A stretch of DNA of 64,000 bases. Source: Cytophagales bacterium (GTDB lineage: Bacteria; Bacteroidota; Bacteroidia; Cytophagales; 172606-1). Of the stretch, positions 9,386 through 18,506 are shown piece after piece. A program made the position numbers and the translations under genes. The stretch lies in contig JAUJMU010000011.1 in the NCBI GenBank assembly GCA_030446715.1, positions 154,351 through 218,350 on the forward strand, read 5' to 3'. Numbering within the stretch: the stretch's first letter is position 1; every line of letters begins with the position of its first letter. The notes under the pieces are model-generated. The model saw only the letters and a program-made list of their open reading frames with translations. It ran no database searches and was not told the DNA's origin.

Positions 9386-10459
9386 TTGCCTGATAGTGCC
9401 AACCGTCTTCTGCAACCCTTCCTGATGCCTTTGGGCTGGCTGTACGCGGGCATTATGGCCATCCGGAACTGGCTGTATGACCGCAACCTGAAGAAAGTCC
9501 ACCGCTTCCCGGTACCCGTGATCAGCATTGGCAATCTGACGGTGGGCGGCACCGGCAAGACCCCCCACGCCGAGTACCTGATCCGCCTTTTGAAAAAAGA
9601 TTATCAACTGGCAATGCTGAGCCGGGGCTACGGCCGCCGGACGAAAGGGTTCCGGCTGGCCGGTGAAGATGCCACCGCAGCTTCCATCGGCGACGAGCCG
9701 TACCAGCTGTACCGAAAATTTGCGCCGGAAGTAACCGTGGCCGTCGGGGAGCGGCGGGCCAGAGCCATTCCGGCCATCCTGCAACATCTGCCCGGCACCG
9801 GGGCCGTTATTCTGGACGATGCCTACCAGCACCGGAGCGTTGCCCCCCGCCTTTCGATTCTGCTCACTGATTACAACCGGCCATTTTACCAGGACCATGT
9901 ATTACCCGCCGGTCGGTTGCGCGAAAGCCGCAGCGGTGCCCGCCGGGCCGACATTATTATTGTAACCAAATGCCCGGCCGGACTAAGCAAAGCCGACCGG
10001 CAGCAGATCACGGCCCGGACAGACCGGTACAAGCGTCCGGAGGTCCCGGTTTTCTTTACCGGCATCCGGTACGGGGAGCCAGTCCCGTTTGGGGGAGCCG
10101 GTGCATTGTTTAGTCCTGATCTGGTGCTGGTATCCGGCTTGGCCAATGCCGATCCGCTGGAGAGCTACGTCCGGCAGCATTTTCGTTTGCTGAAGCACCT
10201 GGAGTTCCGGGACCACCACCAATATAGTATTGCGGATCTGGTGACTATGCAAAAGGCGCTGGAGGAAACCGGCGGCCGGACGGTGCTGGTGACCGAAAAA
10301 GATTACGTGAAGCTGATCGGGCCTGAACTCCGGGACCTGGCGGCGCAGCTTCCCCTGTTTTATCTGCCCATTGAAGTGGTTTTTCTGGAAAGGCAGGCAG
10401 AGTTCGATGCATTGGTTGAGCACAACGCATTTACCGGGCGTCCGGCCACATTCCGTTAA
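9386..10459 (+). CDS. lpxK: Tetraacyldisaccharide 4'-kinase
   Basis: LpxK phosphorylates the 4' position of the lipid A precursor at the inner membrane. The sequence has the membrane-proximal N-terminus (PLGWLYAGIMAIRNWLYDR), the Walker A motif NLTVGGTGKTPHAEYL, the LSRGYGRR block and DDAYQHR, the counterpart of the catalytic DDGFQHR. Start is uncertain: ATG 9425 seems a few residues short compared with relatives, so the TTG at 9386 was chosen. The frame extends back to TTG 9314, but that part resembles intergenic word repeats. Its 3' end overlaps the convergent HupE-like gene by 4 bp. Confidence 0.92.
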   Translation: MPDSANRLLQPFLMPLGWLYAGIMAIRNWLYDRNLKKVHRFPVPVISIGNLTVGGTGKTPHAEYLIRLLKKDYQLAMLSRGYGRRTKGFRLAGEDATAASIGDEPYQLYRKFAPEVTVAVGERRARAIPAILQHLPGTGAVILDDAYQHRSVAPRLSILLTDYNRPFYQDHVLPAGRLRESRSGARRADIIIVTKCPAGLSKADRQQITARTDRYKRPEVPVFFTGIRYGEPVPFGGAGALFSPDLVLVSGLANADPLESYVRQHFRLLKHLEFRDHHQYSIADLVTMQKALEETGGRTVLVTEKDYVKLIGPELRDLAAQLPLFYLPIEVVFLERQAEFDALVEHNAFTGRPATFR

Positions 10460-11049
10460 AAAAGCCATGTACTGCGGATCAGCGTCAGGGCAATGCCGGC
10501 TACCGCGCCGGATACCACCAGGTTCCAGTCGCGGTGGGCGATACGCAGCAGGCGGATAAAGAGAAAAGCCAGCACCAGTACAATGAGTACAATCAGCAAC
10601 TGCCCGATTTCCAGCCCGATGTTGAAAGCCAGCAGCGGCTGCACGATACTGGCCTCGCGGCCCAGCATGCTGCGCAGAAAATTGGAGAAACCCAACCCGT
10701 GGATAAGCCCGAAGAGGAGTGCCAGCACGTACCGGCCGTAGCCGGAAGCGCCTTTTTTGGCCGGTGCCTTGCCGCGGATCACAAACAGATTGCCAATAGC
10801 CGTAATGAAGATCGTAACCGGAATCAGAAATTCGATTACTTCACTCGGGTACGTAAACAGTCGCAGGGTGGCAAGGGCCAGCGTAACCGAATGCCCCACC
10901 GTAAACGCCGTGACCAGAATCAGAATCCGCCGCCAGTCCTGAAGCTGATGGACAGCGCACAGGGCCACAATGAACAGAATATGGTCGTAGCCCGCCAGAT
11001 CGGTAATGTGGGCGAACCCGAGCCGAAGATAAGCTTCAAAGGAAGTCAT
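10456..11049 (-). CDS. HupE/UreJ-like membrane protein
   Basis: The 197-residue polytopic protein (about six membrane segments) has the conserved features of the HupE/UreJ_2 family: GYDHILFIVALC near residue 20, TAFTVGHSVTLALA near 50 and LLFGLIHGLGFSN near 115. Members are linked to nickel or cobalt uptake in hydrogenase/urease clusters, but many, as here, stand alone with no urease or hydrogenase gene, so metal transport is only a possibility. It is convergent with lpxK with a 4-bp overlap. Confidence 0.82.
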   Translation of the reverse strand: MTSFEAYLRLGFAHITDLAGYDHILFIVALCAVHQLQDWRRILILVTAFTVGHSVTLALATLRLFTYPSEVIEFLIPVTIFITAIGNLFVIRGKAPAKKGASGYGRYVLALLFGLIHGLGFSNFLRSMLGREASIVQPLLAFNIGLEIGQLLIVLIVLVLAFLFIRLLRIAHRDWNLVVSGAVAGIALTLIRSTWLF

Positions 11050-11372
11050 TTTTTATAGTTGCAAGTAGTCAGTCGTAAGTCGTAAGTGAAGAGGCGGTAG
11101 TTGGCAGTAGCAGTTGTAAGTGGCTGAGGCCGATAATTCCAGACACCAAATCCCTTACGACCTGCGGCTTTCCGCTTATCCGTGTGCATGGCGTCTCTTC
11201 GGGCAAAATAAGCGAATAAACTTACTTCGGGTGAGAAGCCGGGTAAATCGCAGATTATGCTCCGCACCTGCACCCCAAAAAATCGTAACTTTATTACTAC
11301 GGAGGACACTGATCGCCAGCCATAACCCACGGACGGGGATTCTGCTCCCCTTTCATCAGCTATTTACTATTC
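11050..11372. other. Intergenic stretch with degenerate word repeats
   Basis: No gene is supported. The first ~80 bp are an imperfect tandem of AGTCGTAAGT/AGTAGTTGGCAGT-like words. A half-copy of the GCATGGCGTCT palindrome seen at 26486 occurs near 11187. Confidence 0.45.
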
Positions 11373-14006
11373 ATGCTATACCGAAGATGTTACCGGATGA
11401 GTTGGGCGCTGCTCCTGACCATCTGCGCTTTTTCAGCCTACGCCGACCGGGTAACGGGTGCCCGGAAGGCACTGCATAAAAATAAGCCTGAACAGGCCCG
11501 TAAGCTGCTCGACAAAGAACTCGCCAGACACCCTCAGAATGCGGGTGCGAAATACATCTACGCGCTGCTGTTTCTGCAAGCCGATTCTACCGGAAGTGGA
11601 CTCGATTCAGCGCATGCGTACCTGCAGCAGGCCGCGCAATTTTTTCCGCGGACGGATGCCAAAATCCGGAAAAGTTGGCGTAAACAGGGCATTACTGACG
11701 AGGCCATTGCCCGGAAAAGAGCTTACGTTGTGGCCCGGGCGTTTACCATTTCGCAAGCCGCTGATACCGAAGAAGCTTATCTCTCCTTCCTGAGCCGCTT
11801 TCCCGAAGCCGGGCAGCGTCTGGAGGCCATCCGGCGCCGCGATGAACTGGCTTTTGCCCTTGCTGCGCGCGAAAATACCTACGACAGCTACAAGCTTTTT
11901 ATCAAAAAATACCCCGATTCGAGGCAGGCCCGCGAGGCAGAGAAATTATATGAACTGCTGCTGTACGAATTTCACACGAAGGACGACGACCTGCAGGCCT
12001 ACGAACTTTTCGTGGAATTGTATCCGGCGAGTCCCTACCGGCCGCAAGCCGAGAAGCGCATGTACGAGCTTTTTACCACCCCCCACACCCGGCAGACGTA
12101 CCACGATTTTACAAAGCAGTATCCCGGCAATGCGTACGCCAAAATTGCCTGGCACTGGGTTTATTCCCTCTACAAGCAGGAGAAAAATCCTGCTACTTTC
12201 CTGAAGGATTACCCCGATTTTTATGACCGCCAATGGGTGCAGCAACTGATTGGGTCCCTGCCGCTGGCGTATTTCCCCATTTTTGAGGAAGAAACGCAGC
12301 TGTATGGTTTCATGGATGCCGAAGGACGCACCGTGATCCCGGCCCGGTACGACTCGGTGGCCAGCGACTATTTCTGTGACGGCGTGAAAGATCCTTTTTT
12401 GCTGGTATTCAGGCAGAAACAGCTGGGCATTATCGACAAAACCGGCCGCAGCATTGCTCCTTTCGGCGTGGAGGAAATCGAAAACATGGACGACGACCTG
12501 CTTCTGGTCCGCAAGAACAAAAAAGCCGGCATCATTCATCAGGGTGGTTTCACGGTGCTGGAGCCCGAGTACGACGGAGCAGAACTGCTCGACGAAACAT
12601 TTATTGCGGTGCAGAAAGAAGGCAGGGAAGGCCTCGTTGCCTATACCGGCCGGGAGATCATGCCCGTGGCCTACGACGAAATCAAAAGCTTGCCGGGAGG
12701 GGTGGTCGCCTTCAGACGCGACAAAAGGTTTGCCCTGATTACCCGCGACAAGCTGCTGGCCGGCAAGGATACCGCCCTCCGGTTTACCTACGACCGGGTG
12801 GAGCCCCTGCGGAAAGGCTACTTCAAGGTATGCTCCGACAGCACCGAGGCCATCCTGAACCCGAAGCTGGAGACGGTATTATCGGCTCCGGGGCGCATCG
12901 TGGCGCTGGGCAACCACTGGGCTACTTCCCGAAACCACCTCTGGCAACTGCACGACGAAAGCGGGAAAGTAATTGCCGATACCCTGTTCGACGAACTCAT
13001 GGGCAACGAAGCTTTTCTGGCGGGCCGCAAGGGCGATAACTGGGCCTTGTGGCGCAGCAACATTGCGCCCCGGCTCAAGTTTGACTACGATACCGTCATG
13101 CTGCTTGGCCCGGAGGGGTTTGCCGTAAAGCAGGGCAATGCGTCTTTTGCCTACTTTCGCCCCGACAACTTTGTGAAACTGGGCAGCTTTGCCCGGCTGA
13201 GCCTGTTGCGCCTGCCCAATAGCAGCCATTACTGGCTGCAGGTGGAGGACAGGGCAGGTAAAAAAGGCCTCTACAGCCCCGGTGGCGGCGTGGTATTACC
13301 GGTGCGTTACGAGAAGATTGTTCCGTGGCGGGCCGACCTGTTCTGCGTGCAGCTGAACGGCAAGTACGGGGTGGTCAATCAGAGTGGCAAGGTGATGCTG
13401 CCTCCCGGCTACGCGGCTCTCGATTACAATCCGGACGGGTCAATTGCTACCCTGCGCGACGGAAAATTTGGACTGATCCACTCGGCGCGGGAAACCAATA
13501 TCCAGCCGCAATACGAAAAGCTGCTCCGCCCATACGACGAGGCAGGGCATATGTTTGTAGCCGTCAAGGGCGGACGGCACGGCCTGATCAATGCCGCCAA
13601 TCAGCCGCTTTCGGATTTTGTGTTTGACGAAGTGCGCTACTGGCAGTACGGCGTTGCTCTGGTAAAGCAGGACCAGCAGTGGCATCTGTATCAGATCAAC
13701 GACAAGCGGTTCATCTTCACACCGGTAGAGGATATTGGGTACATCCGGCAGGACAAGGAAGAAATTGTTCTGAGAATGTACGCCTCCAAAAAATACGGCA
13801 TTCTGAGCAACGTCAAAGGCGTGGTGGCCGACCTTGAGTACGATGATCTGCGCAACGTGGGTTCCGCCCGGATTCCCTTCTACCTTGCCGAAAAATACGT
13901 TGATGATACCGACGTTTACCTCGTATTCTACATTGACCGGAACGGCAAGCAGGTGCATCGCCAGCTGTTCGACCAGAAGCGGTACGAACGGATCATCTGC
14001 GAGTAG
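11373..14006 (+). CDS. Large secreted WG-repeat protein with helical N-terminal region
   Basis: The 877-residue protein has a signal peptide (MSWALLLTICAFSAYA, from the second Met at 11397; the first Met at 11373 adds 8 residues). Residues ~30-290 look like TPR/Sel1-type helices (KPEQARKLLDKELARHPQNA and repeated YxxFxxxYPxS units). From ~300 to the end run many WG-repeat units of about 35-50 residues (for example GFMDAEGRTVIPARYDSV, GIIDKTGRSIAPFGVEEI, GVVNQSGKVMLPPGYAAL). WG repeats form beta-propeller-like binding surfaces. Function is unknown. It is monocistronic, ended by the 61-nt palindrome. Confidence 0.88.
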   Translation: MLYRRCYRMSWALLLTICAFSAYADRVTGARKALHKNKPEQARKLLDKELARHPQNAGAKYIYALLFLQADSTGSGLDSAHAYLQQAAQFFPRTDAKIRKSWRKQGITDEAIARKRAYVVARAFTISQAADTEEAYLSFLSRFPEAGQRLEAIRRRDELAFALAARENTYDSYKLFIKKYPDSRQAREAEKLYELLLYEFHTKDDDLQAYELFVELYPASPYRPQAEKRMYELFTTPHTRQTYHDFTKQYPGNAYAKIAWHWVYSLYKQEKNPATFLKDYPDFYDRQWVQQLIGSLPLAYFPIFEEETQLYGFMDAEGRTVIPARYDSVASDYFCDGVKDPFLLVFRQKQLGIIDKTGRSIAPFGVEEIENMDDDLLLVRKNKKAGIIHQGGFTVLEPEYDGAELLDETFIAVQKEGREGLVAYTGREIMPVAYDEIKSLPGGVVAFRRDKRFALITRDKLLAGKDTALRFTYDRVEPLRKGYFKVCSDSTEAILNPKLETVLSAPGRIVALGNHWATSRNHLWQLHDESGKVIADTLFDELMGNEAFLAGRKGDNWALWRSNIAPRLKFDYDTVMLLGPEGFAVKQGNASFAYFRPDNFVKLGSFARLSLLRLPNSSHYWLQVEDRAGKKGLYSPGGGVVLPVRYEKIVPWRADLFCVQLNGKYGVVNQSGKVMLPPGYAALDYNPDGSIATLRDGKFGLIHSARETNIQPQYEKLLRPYDEAGHMFVAVKGGRHGLINAANQPLSDFVFDEVRYWQYGVALVKQDQQWHLYQINDKRFIFTPVEDIGYIRQDKEEIVLRMYASKKYGILSNVKGVVADLEYDDLRNVGSARIPFYLAEKYVDDTDVYLVFYIDRNGKQVHRQLFDQKRYERIICE

Positions 14007-14031
14007 ATGGCGGAGTTCGGGGGCTGCTGGT

Positions 14032-14092
14032 CCGGAAAGCTTTAAAGGCGTGGCATGGTTCTGAACCATGCCACGCCTTTAAAGCTTTCCGG
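14032..14092. repeat. 61-nt near-perfect palindrome (30-bp arms, 1-nt loop)
   Basis: Bases 14032-14061 are the exact complement of 14063-14092, with only T14062 between (centre ATGGTTCTGAACCAT). It starts 26 bp after the WG-repeat stop. There is no T-run on either side, so it may act as a transcript-end hairpin or be a palindromic mobile relic. Confidence 0.85.
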
Positions 14093-14101
14093 CGGCACCG
14101 G

Positions 14102-14132
14102 TTGGGTAAATTCAGGGACAATCTTATATTTG
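14102..14132 (+). promoter_or_regulatory. Promoter of the SMP-30-like gene
   Basis: TTG (14102-14104), a 20-nt spacer and TATATTTG (14125-14132) match the Bacteroidota -33/-7 consensus. The -7 box is 27 bp before the ATG at 14160, the same distance as at rpmH. Confidence 0.65.
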
Positions 14133-14159
14133 GTTCAGAAACCATCAAGCCTGAACCTT

Positions 14160-15041
14160 ATGCCTTCCCGTCACCTGATCATGGCCAGCCTGCTGGCTGC
14201 TGCCGTCAGCGGCCTCTGCGTAGACAGCAATCACTCCCTCCCGGCACAGGAAGCAGTGAAGTTGGTAAAAGTCTGGGAAACCGACACGCTGCTCCGTATC
14301 CCGGAGTCAGTGCTGTATCACCCGAAGCAGAACGTGCTTTTCGTAGCCAATATCAATGGCAAAAGCAACGAAATGGACGGCAACGGCTTTATATCCAAAG
14401 TCTCGACGGAGGGGAAAATCACGGAGCTGCAATGGGCCAAAGGTCTGAATGCGCCCAAGGGAATGGGGTATTTCAAAGACCGCCTCTACGTGACCGACAT
14501 CAACCGGATTGCCGCTGTCAGCCTCACCAACGGGCAGATCGTCAAGACATGGGAGGCAGACTATGAAGGTGCGTTTCTGAACGACATCACGGTAGACGAC
14601 AAAGGAACCGTGTACGTCTCCGACAGCCGGCAGGATAAAATATTCCGTCTGCAAAACGACAAACTGGAGCTTTTTATGGAAGGCGAACACCTCAACAAGC
14701 CCAACGGATTGCTGGCCGGGAAGGGAAAACTGCTCATTGGCAGCACCAAAACCAATAGCCTGCGGTCGGTTGATCTGGCTACGAAGCAGATCACCGACAT
14801 CGCTGGTGACATGGGTGCCACCGACGGCATTGTCACCGACAGCAAGGGAAACTACATGGTATCGGACTGGAACGGGCAGATTTTCTGGGTAACGGCCGAA
14901 GGCGAAAAAACGAAGTTGCTCGACACCAGGGGCGAAAAGATCAACTCGGCCGACATCGAGTACATTCCCGTCAGAAAGCTGCTGCTGGTGCCTGCTTTCT
15001 TTACCAACCGGGTGGTCGCCTACCGGGTAGAAGGCGTGTAA
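14160..15041 (+). CDS. Secreted SMP-30/gluconolactonase-like beta-propeller protein
   Basis: With ATG 14160 (chosen because it gives the signal sequence MPSRHLIMASLLAAAVSGL and fits the promoter) the protein has 293 residues. The mature part is a six-bladed propeller of SMP-30/LRE type: repeated units such as PESVLYHPKQNVLFVANI, FLNDITVDDKGTVYVSDS and ATDGIVTDSKGNYMVSDW. The N and D residues expected to bind a divalent metal are present. Substrate is unknown; lactonase activity is a family-level guess. An upstream open frame runs into the palindrome and is not coding. Confidence 0.85.
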   Translation: MPSRHLIMASLLAAAVSGLCVDSNHSLPAQEAVKLVKVWETDTLLRIPESVLYHPKQNVLFVANINGKSNEMDGNGFISKVSTEGKITELQWAKGLNAPKGMGYFKDRLYVTDINRIAAVSLTNGQIVKTWEADYEGAFLNDITVDDKGTVYVSDSRQDKIFRLQNDKLELFMEGEHLNKPNGLLAGKGKLLIGSTKTNSLRSVDLATKQITDIAGDMGATDGIVTDSKGNYMVSDWNGQIFWVTAEGEKTKLLDTRGEKINSADIEYIPVRKLLLVPAFFTNRVVAYRVEGV

Positions 15042-15098
15042 TTCTGCCCGCCGGCAACAGCCGCAGCTTCTCTGCCGTTTCTAACTCCAAACTTTGCC

Positions 15099-15875
15099 AT
15101 GGCATCACCCGCAGACAATATCTGTTTTGACCTCAGCAACAGAGTAGCCATCATCACCGGGGCCAGCAAAGGCATTGGCGAAAGCATTGCCCGGCTGCTG
15201 GCGGCGGCCGGCGCCAAAGTGGTGGTAAGCAGCCGCAAACAGGAAGCCGTAGACGAAGTGGCCGGAGGCATCCGGGCGGCTGGGGGTCAGGCTGCCGGAG
15301 TAGCCGCCCACGTGGGCGACCTGGCGCAGGTGCAGACCCTGGTGGACCGGACTCTCCAGCTATACGGCGGCGCGGATATTCTGGTCAACAACGCCGCTAC
15401 CAACCCCGTGTTCGGGCCAGTGACTGAATGTGACGGGAATGCCTTCGATAAAATAATGGCCGTAAACGTAAAGGCTCCCTTCGAACTGGCGAAACTCTTT
15501 TACCCGGTCATGAAAAGCCGCGGCGGTGGTTCGGTGATCAACATCAGCAGCATCGGCGGCGTGTCGCCGGAGCCGAACCTGGGCATTTACAGCGTCAGCA
15601 AAGCCGCCCTCATTTCGCTTACGCAGGTAATGGCCAAAGAGTGGGGCAAAGACAATATCCGCGTCAATGCGATCTGCCCCGGCCTGATCCAGACCAAATT
15701 CAGCCAGGCCCTCTGGCAAAACGAACAGATTCTCAAACAGTTTCTGAAAGCCACGCCGCTGGCCCGCATGGGGCAGCCGGACGAAATCGGTGCCCTTGCC
15801 CTGTTTCTGGCTTCCGATTTTTCTTCCTACTGCACCGGCGGCGTATTCATGGCGGACGGCGGGCTGACGGTGTAA
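15099..15875 (+). CDS. Short-chain dehydrogenase/reductase
   Basis: A 258-residue classical SDR with the NAD(P)-binding TGASKGIG (about residues 20-27), the NNAA motif (a variant of NNAG), the ISSIGG serine block, and the catalytic YSVSK (Tyr about 164). It ends PGLIQTKFSQ...MADGGLTV. The fold and catalytic set are complete, so it should be an active cytoplasmic oxidoreductase. SSRK after beta-2 suggests NADP(H). Substrate is not evident; it starts 57 bp after the SMP-30-like gene and may be co-transcribed. Confidence 0.93.
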   Translation: MASPADNICFDLSNRVAIITGASKGIGESIARLLAAAGAKVVVSSRKQEAVDEVAGGIRAAGGQAAGVAAHVGDLAQVQTLVDRTLQLYGGADILVNNAATNPVFGPVTECDGNAFDKIMAVNVKAPFELAKLFYPVMKSRGGGSVINISSIGGVSPEPNLGIYSVSKAALISLTQVMAKEWGKDNIRVNAICPGLIQTKFSQALWQNEQILKQFLKATPLARMGQPDEIGALALFLASDFSSYCTGGVFMADGGLTV

Positions 15876-15983
15876 ATCTTTTGTCAGTGCACCGGGCGAA
15901 AAAAGGTTTTTTCTGCAACTTGGTTGCGGAGCAGGAGGTAAAATGTTTACTTTCAGTCCATAAGGCCACTTTACGAAGCAACC

Positions 15984-17351
15984 ATGAACCGTCGAAATTT
16001 TCTCCGCTCTTCCGGCGCGTTGTCCGCCGCTACGCTGCTTGCGTCCCGGAATCAGGCTGAAGCCGCCTCCCGCCTGAAGAAAAGAGAACGCGTACTCATC
16101 TTAGGTGCCGGGCTTGCCGGCTTGGCTGCCGCGTATTACCTCACTAAAAAAGACGTTCCGGTTACGATTCTGGAAGCCCGCAACCGCCCCGGTGGGCGCG
16201 TGTTCACCCAGCAGGTGGACCCGGAAAGTAAACTGCACGCCGAACTCGGTGCCGAATGGGTTGGCGTTTCGCACAACCGGATGATCGAACTGTGCAGGGA
16301 ACTCGGCCTGCCCCTGCTGAACCACCAATTCGATACTCACCTGCTGCTCGACGGTACGCATTACCCGGCCGGCAAGTGGAACTTTGATGCCGGCTGGGAA
16401 GGGACCTACAGGAAACTGCTGGCCGACTTCAAAGGACTGAGCGAAAAGCAGGGCCGCACCTACGACCGGCTCGACTGGTGGCGCTACCTCAATAACCACG
16501 GCATTCCCGAACGGGACCTTGAAATAAAGGAATTACTGGACAGCACCGACTTCGGTGAATCCATCCGCAACGTGTCAGCCTTCTCCAGCCTGTCGGAATA
16601 CGCCTTTTCGTCCGAAAAAAACGAGATGGATTTCCGGATTGAAGGCGGCAACTCCCGCTTCGTGCAGGGGCTGGCCGCAAAGATCGGGACAAGTAACATT
16701 CTGCTGGGGAAAAAGGCAAAGTTGGTCCGGCAGGATACGGGCGACGTAACCGTGGTTTGCGAAGATGGTACGCAACATTCGGGGTCGCGGCTGATCTGCA
16801 CGGTCCCGGTATTTGCCATGAATAAAATAAACTGGCAGCCGGCATTGCCCGCCGCTAAAGTTGAAGCACTCAATGAGTTGCAGTACTGCCGGATCATTAA
16901 ATCGGTGGTGGTGTTTAAAGAGAGATTCTGGCAGGAAGACACTTTTGACATGATTACCGACACGCCGGGGCACTACTTTTTCCACTCTTCCAAAAACCAG
17001 CCGGGAACCAAAGGCACGCTTACCTCGTACGCCGTGGGCGATAAGGCGCACATGCTGTCGCGGATGAACAAAGAGGTGCGGAAAAGTGTGATCTGCGACG
17101 CCATCCGGCCCGTGTTCGGCAACGTGCTGCCGCACGCCGAAGAAGTGGTCAGCTACTACTGGGGCGGCGATCCGTATACGCAGGGGGCCTACGCCATTTA
17201 CGACACCCGGCAGTGGTTCGGCATCCGCCAGGAACTGGCCCGCCCTTACCGCAACGTTTCCTTCGCCGGCGAACACCTGGCCGATTGGCAGGGCTTTATG
17301 GAAGGTGCCGTCCAGACGGGTGAAGATGCCGCAAGGGCCCTGGCAGGGTAG
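15984..17351 (+). CDS. FAD-dependent amine oxidase with Tat-type signal
   Basis: The 455-residue flavoprotein begins MNRRNFLRSSGALSAATLLA, a twin-arginine-like leader. It has the dinucleotide-binding motif LILGAGLAGLAAAYYL (about 37-52), the EARNRPGGRVFTQ motif, and the C-terminal FAD-contact block FAGEHLADWQGFMEGAVQTG. The domain order matches flavin monoamine oxidases. It would oxidise an amine or related substrate in the periplasm after export with its FAD bound. No partner gene is evident; it follows the SDR by 108 bp. Confidence 0.9.
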   Translation: MNRRNFLRSSGALSAATLLASRNQAEAASRLKKRERVLILGAGLAGLAAAYYLTKKDVPVTILEARNRPGGRVFTQQVDPESKLHAELGAEWVGVSHNRMIELCRELGLPLLNHQFDTHLLLDGTHYPAGKWNFDAGWEGTYRKLLADFKGLSEKQGRTYDRLDWWRYLNNHGIPERDLEIKELLDSTDFGESIRNVSAFSSLSEYAFSSEKNEMDFRIEGGNSRFVQGLAAKIGTSNILLGKKAKLVRQDTGDVTVVCEDGTQHSGSRLICTVPVFAMNKINWQPALPAAKVEALNELQYCRIIKSVVVFKERFWQEDTFDMITDTPGHYFFHSSKNQPGTKGTLTSYAVGDKAHMLSRMNKEVRKSVICDAIRPVFGNVLPHAEEVVSYYWGGDPYTQGAYAIYDTRQWFGIRQELARPYRNVSFAGEHLADWQGFMEGAVQTGEDAARALAG

Positions 17352-17629
17352 GGTGGTAATGGGTGATGGGGGTTGGGTATTGGAGTTGGGTATTAGGTAA
17401 CGGGTACTGAAAAGCCGGTTTCTGCAGGCCACTATACTTTTTCTCATCAATTCAATGCCTGAAACCTAACTGTACTGACAATTCAGTCGTATGGTTAATT
17501 GGCTGCATGGTTGAATGGCTAAATGGTTGTCTGCTGAACGGTCCTTTTCCGGCTCCGGACAAATCAGCAGTTAAACAATTTAACCGTCCCCTTCCTGTCA
17601 GTACACCCAGTATCTAATACCCAATACCC
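17352..17629. repeat. Intergenic block of degenerate GGGTATTGG and GGTTGAATGGC words
   Basis: GGGTATTGGAGTTGGGTATT words at about 17367-17400 face complementary AATACCCAATACCC words at about 17612-17629. Between them lies an ATGGTTAATTGGCTGCATGG-like tandem. The two ends form an imperfect inverted repeat. Similar words recur at 54628-54700. Confidence 0.5.
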
Positions 17630-18469
17630 TTGAGAGAAGTTGAACCCATATTTACGGCCCATCTCTTCGCCGGTCTGCACGGCAAGCTGATGGAATTGCT
17701 GCAGTCTCTGTCCCGGGAAGACTGGGGACGGAGAACCGTAGCCCCGGACTGGACGGTAAAGGACGTAGCCGCCCACCTGCTGGATGGTAACCTCCGGACG
17801 CTTTCCATGCTGCGCGACAACCACTACGCAGCCCCGCCGGAGGATGCCGGCTCCTACCGGGGGCTGGTGCAGTACCTCAACGGCCTGAATGCCCGGTGGA
17901 TACAGGCCACCAGCCGCCTGAGCCCGGAGGTGCTGACGACGCTGCTTGACTGGTCGGGCCGGCAGTATACGGACTTTATCCAGTCCCTCAACCCGTTTGA
18001 CATGGCCCCCTTTCCGGTCGCATGGGCGGGTGAGACGGAGTCCGAGAACTGGTTTCACATTGCCCGCGAATACACCGAGAAGTGGCACCACCAGCAACAG
18101 ATCCGGCTGGCGGTGGGCAAAGACCACGAACTGCTGACGCCCGAATTTTACTTCCCGTACCTCGATACCTCCCTACGGGCCCTGCCTTACCACTACCGCA
18201 ACGTAAAGCCGGCGCAACCGGAGCTGATACAGTTTACCGTTACCGGAAAAGGTGGCGGTATCTGGCTGCTGTACTTCAACGGCGACACCTGGGAACTGGT
18301 CTCCCGGTGCTTTATTTCGCCGGTAAGTACGGTGAAAATAGAGGAGAAGTATGCCTGGCGCATTTTTACCAAAGGAATCAGCCGGGAGGAAGCCGCCGCG
18401 CACGTCCAGATCACCGGCGACCAGGCGCTGGGCAGCCACGTGCTGACCATGCCGGCGGTTATGGCTTAA
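17630..18469 (+). CDS. Maleylpyruvate-isomerase/DinB-like (MDMPI N-terminal) protein
   Basis: The 279-residue protein has the four-helix DinB/MDMPI pattern: HLFAGLHGKLMELLQSL, LSREDWGRRTVAPDWTVKDVAAHLLDG with the first metal-ligand type His, and REYTEKWHHQQQIRLAV with a His pair. A C-terminal domain of ~100 residues follows, as in mycothiol-dependent maleylpyruvate isomerases. Bacteroidota lack mycothiol, so the thiol partner is unknown. No upstream ATG fits; the TTG at 17630 is the best start. Confidence 0.75.
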   Translation: MREVEPIFTAHLFAGLHGKLMELLQSLSREDWGRRTVAPDWTVKDVAAHLLDGNLRTLSMLRDNHYAAPPEDAGSYRGLVQYLNGLNARWIQATSRLSPEVLTTLLDWSGRQYTDFIQSLNPFDMAPFPVAWAGETESENWFHIAREYTEKWHHQQQIRLAVGKDHELLTPEFYFPYLDTSLRALPYHYRNVKPAQPELIQFTVTGKGGGIWLLYFNGDTWELVSRCFISPVSTVKIEEKYAWRIFTKGISREEAAAHVQITGDQALGSHVLTMPAVMA

Positions 18470-18506
18470 CGTTGATAATTGCTTTGTTTATCCAGCTTGC
18501 AGGTGT

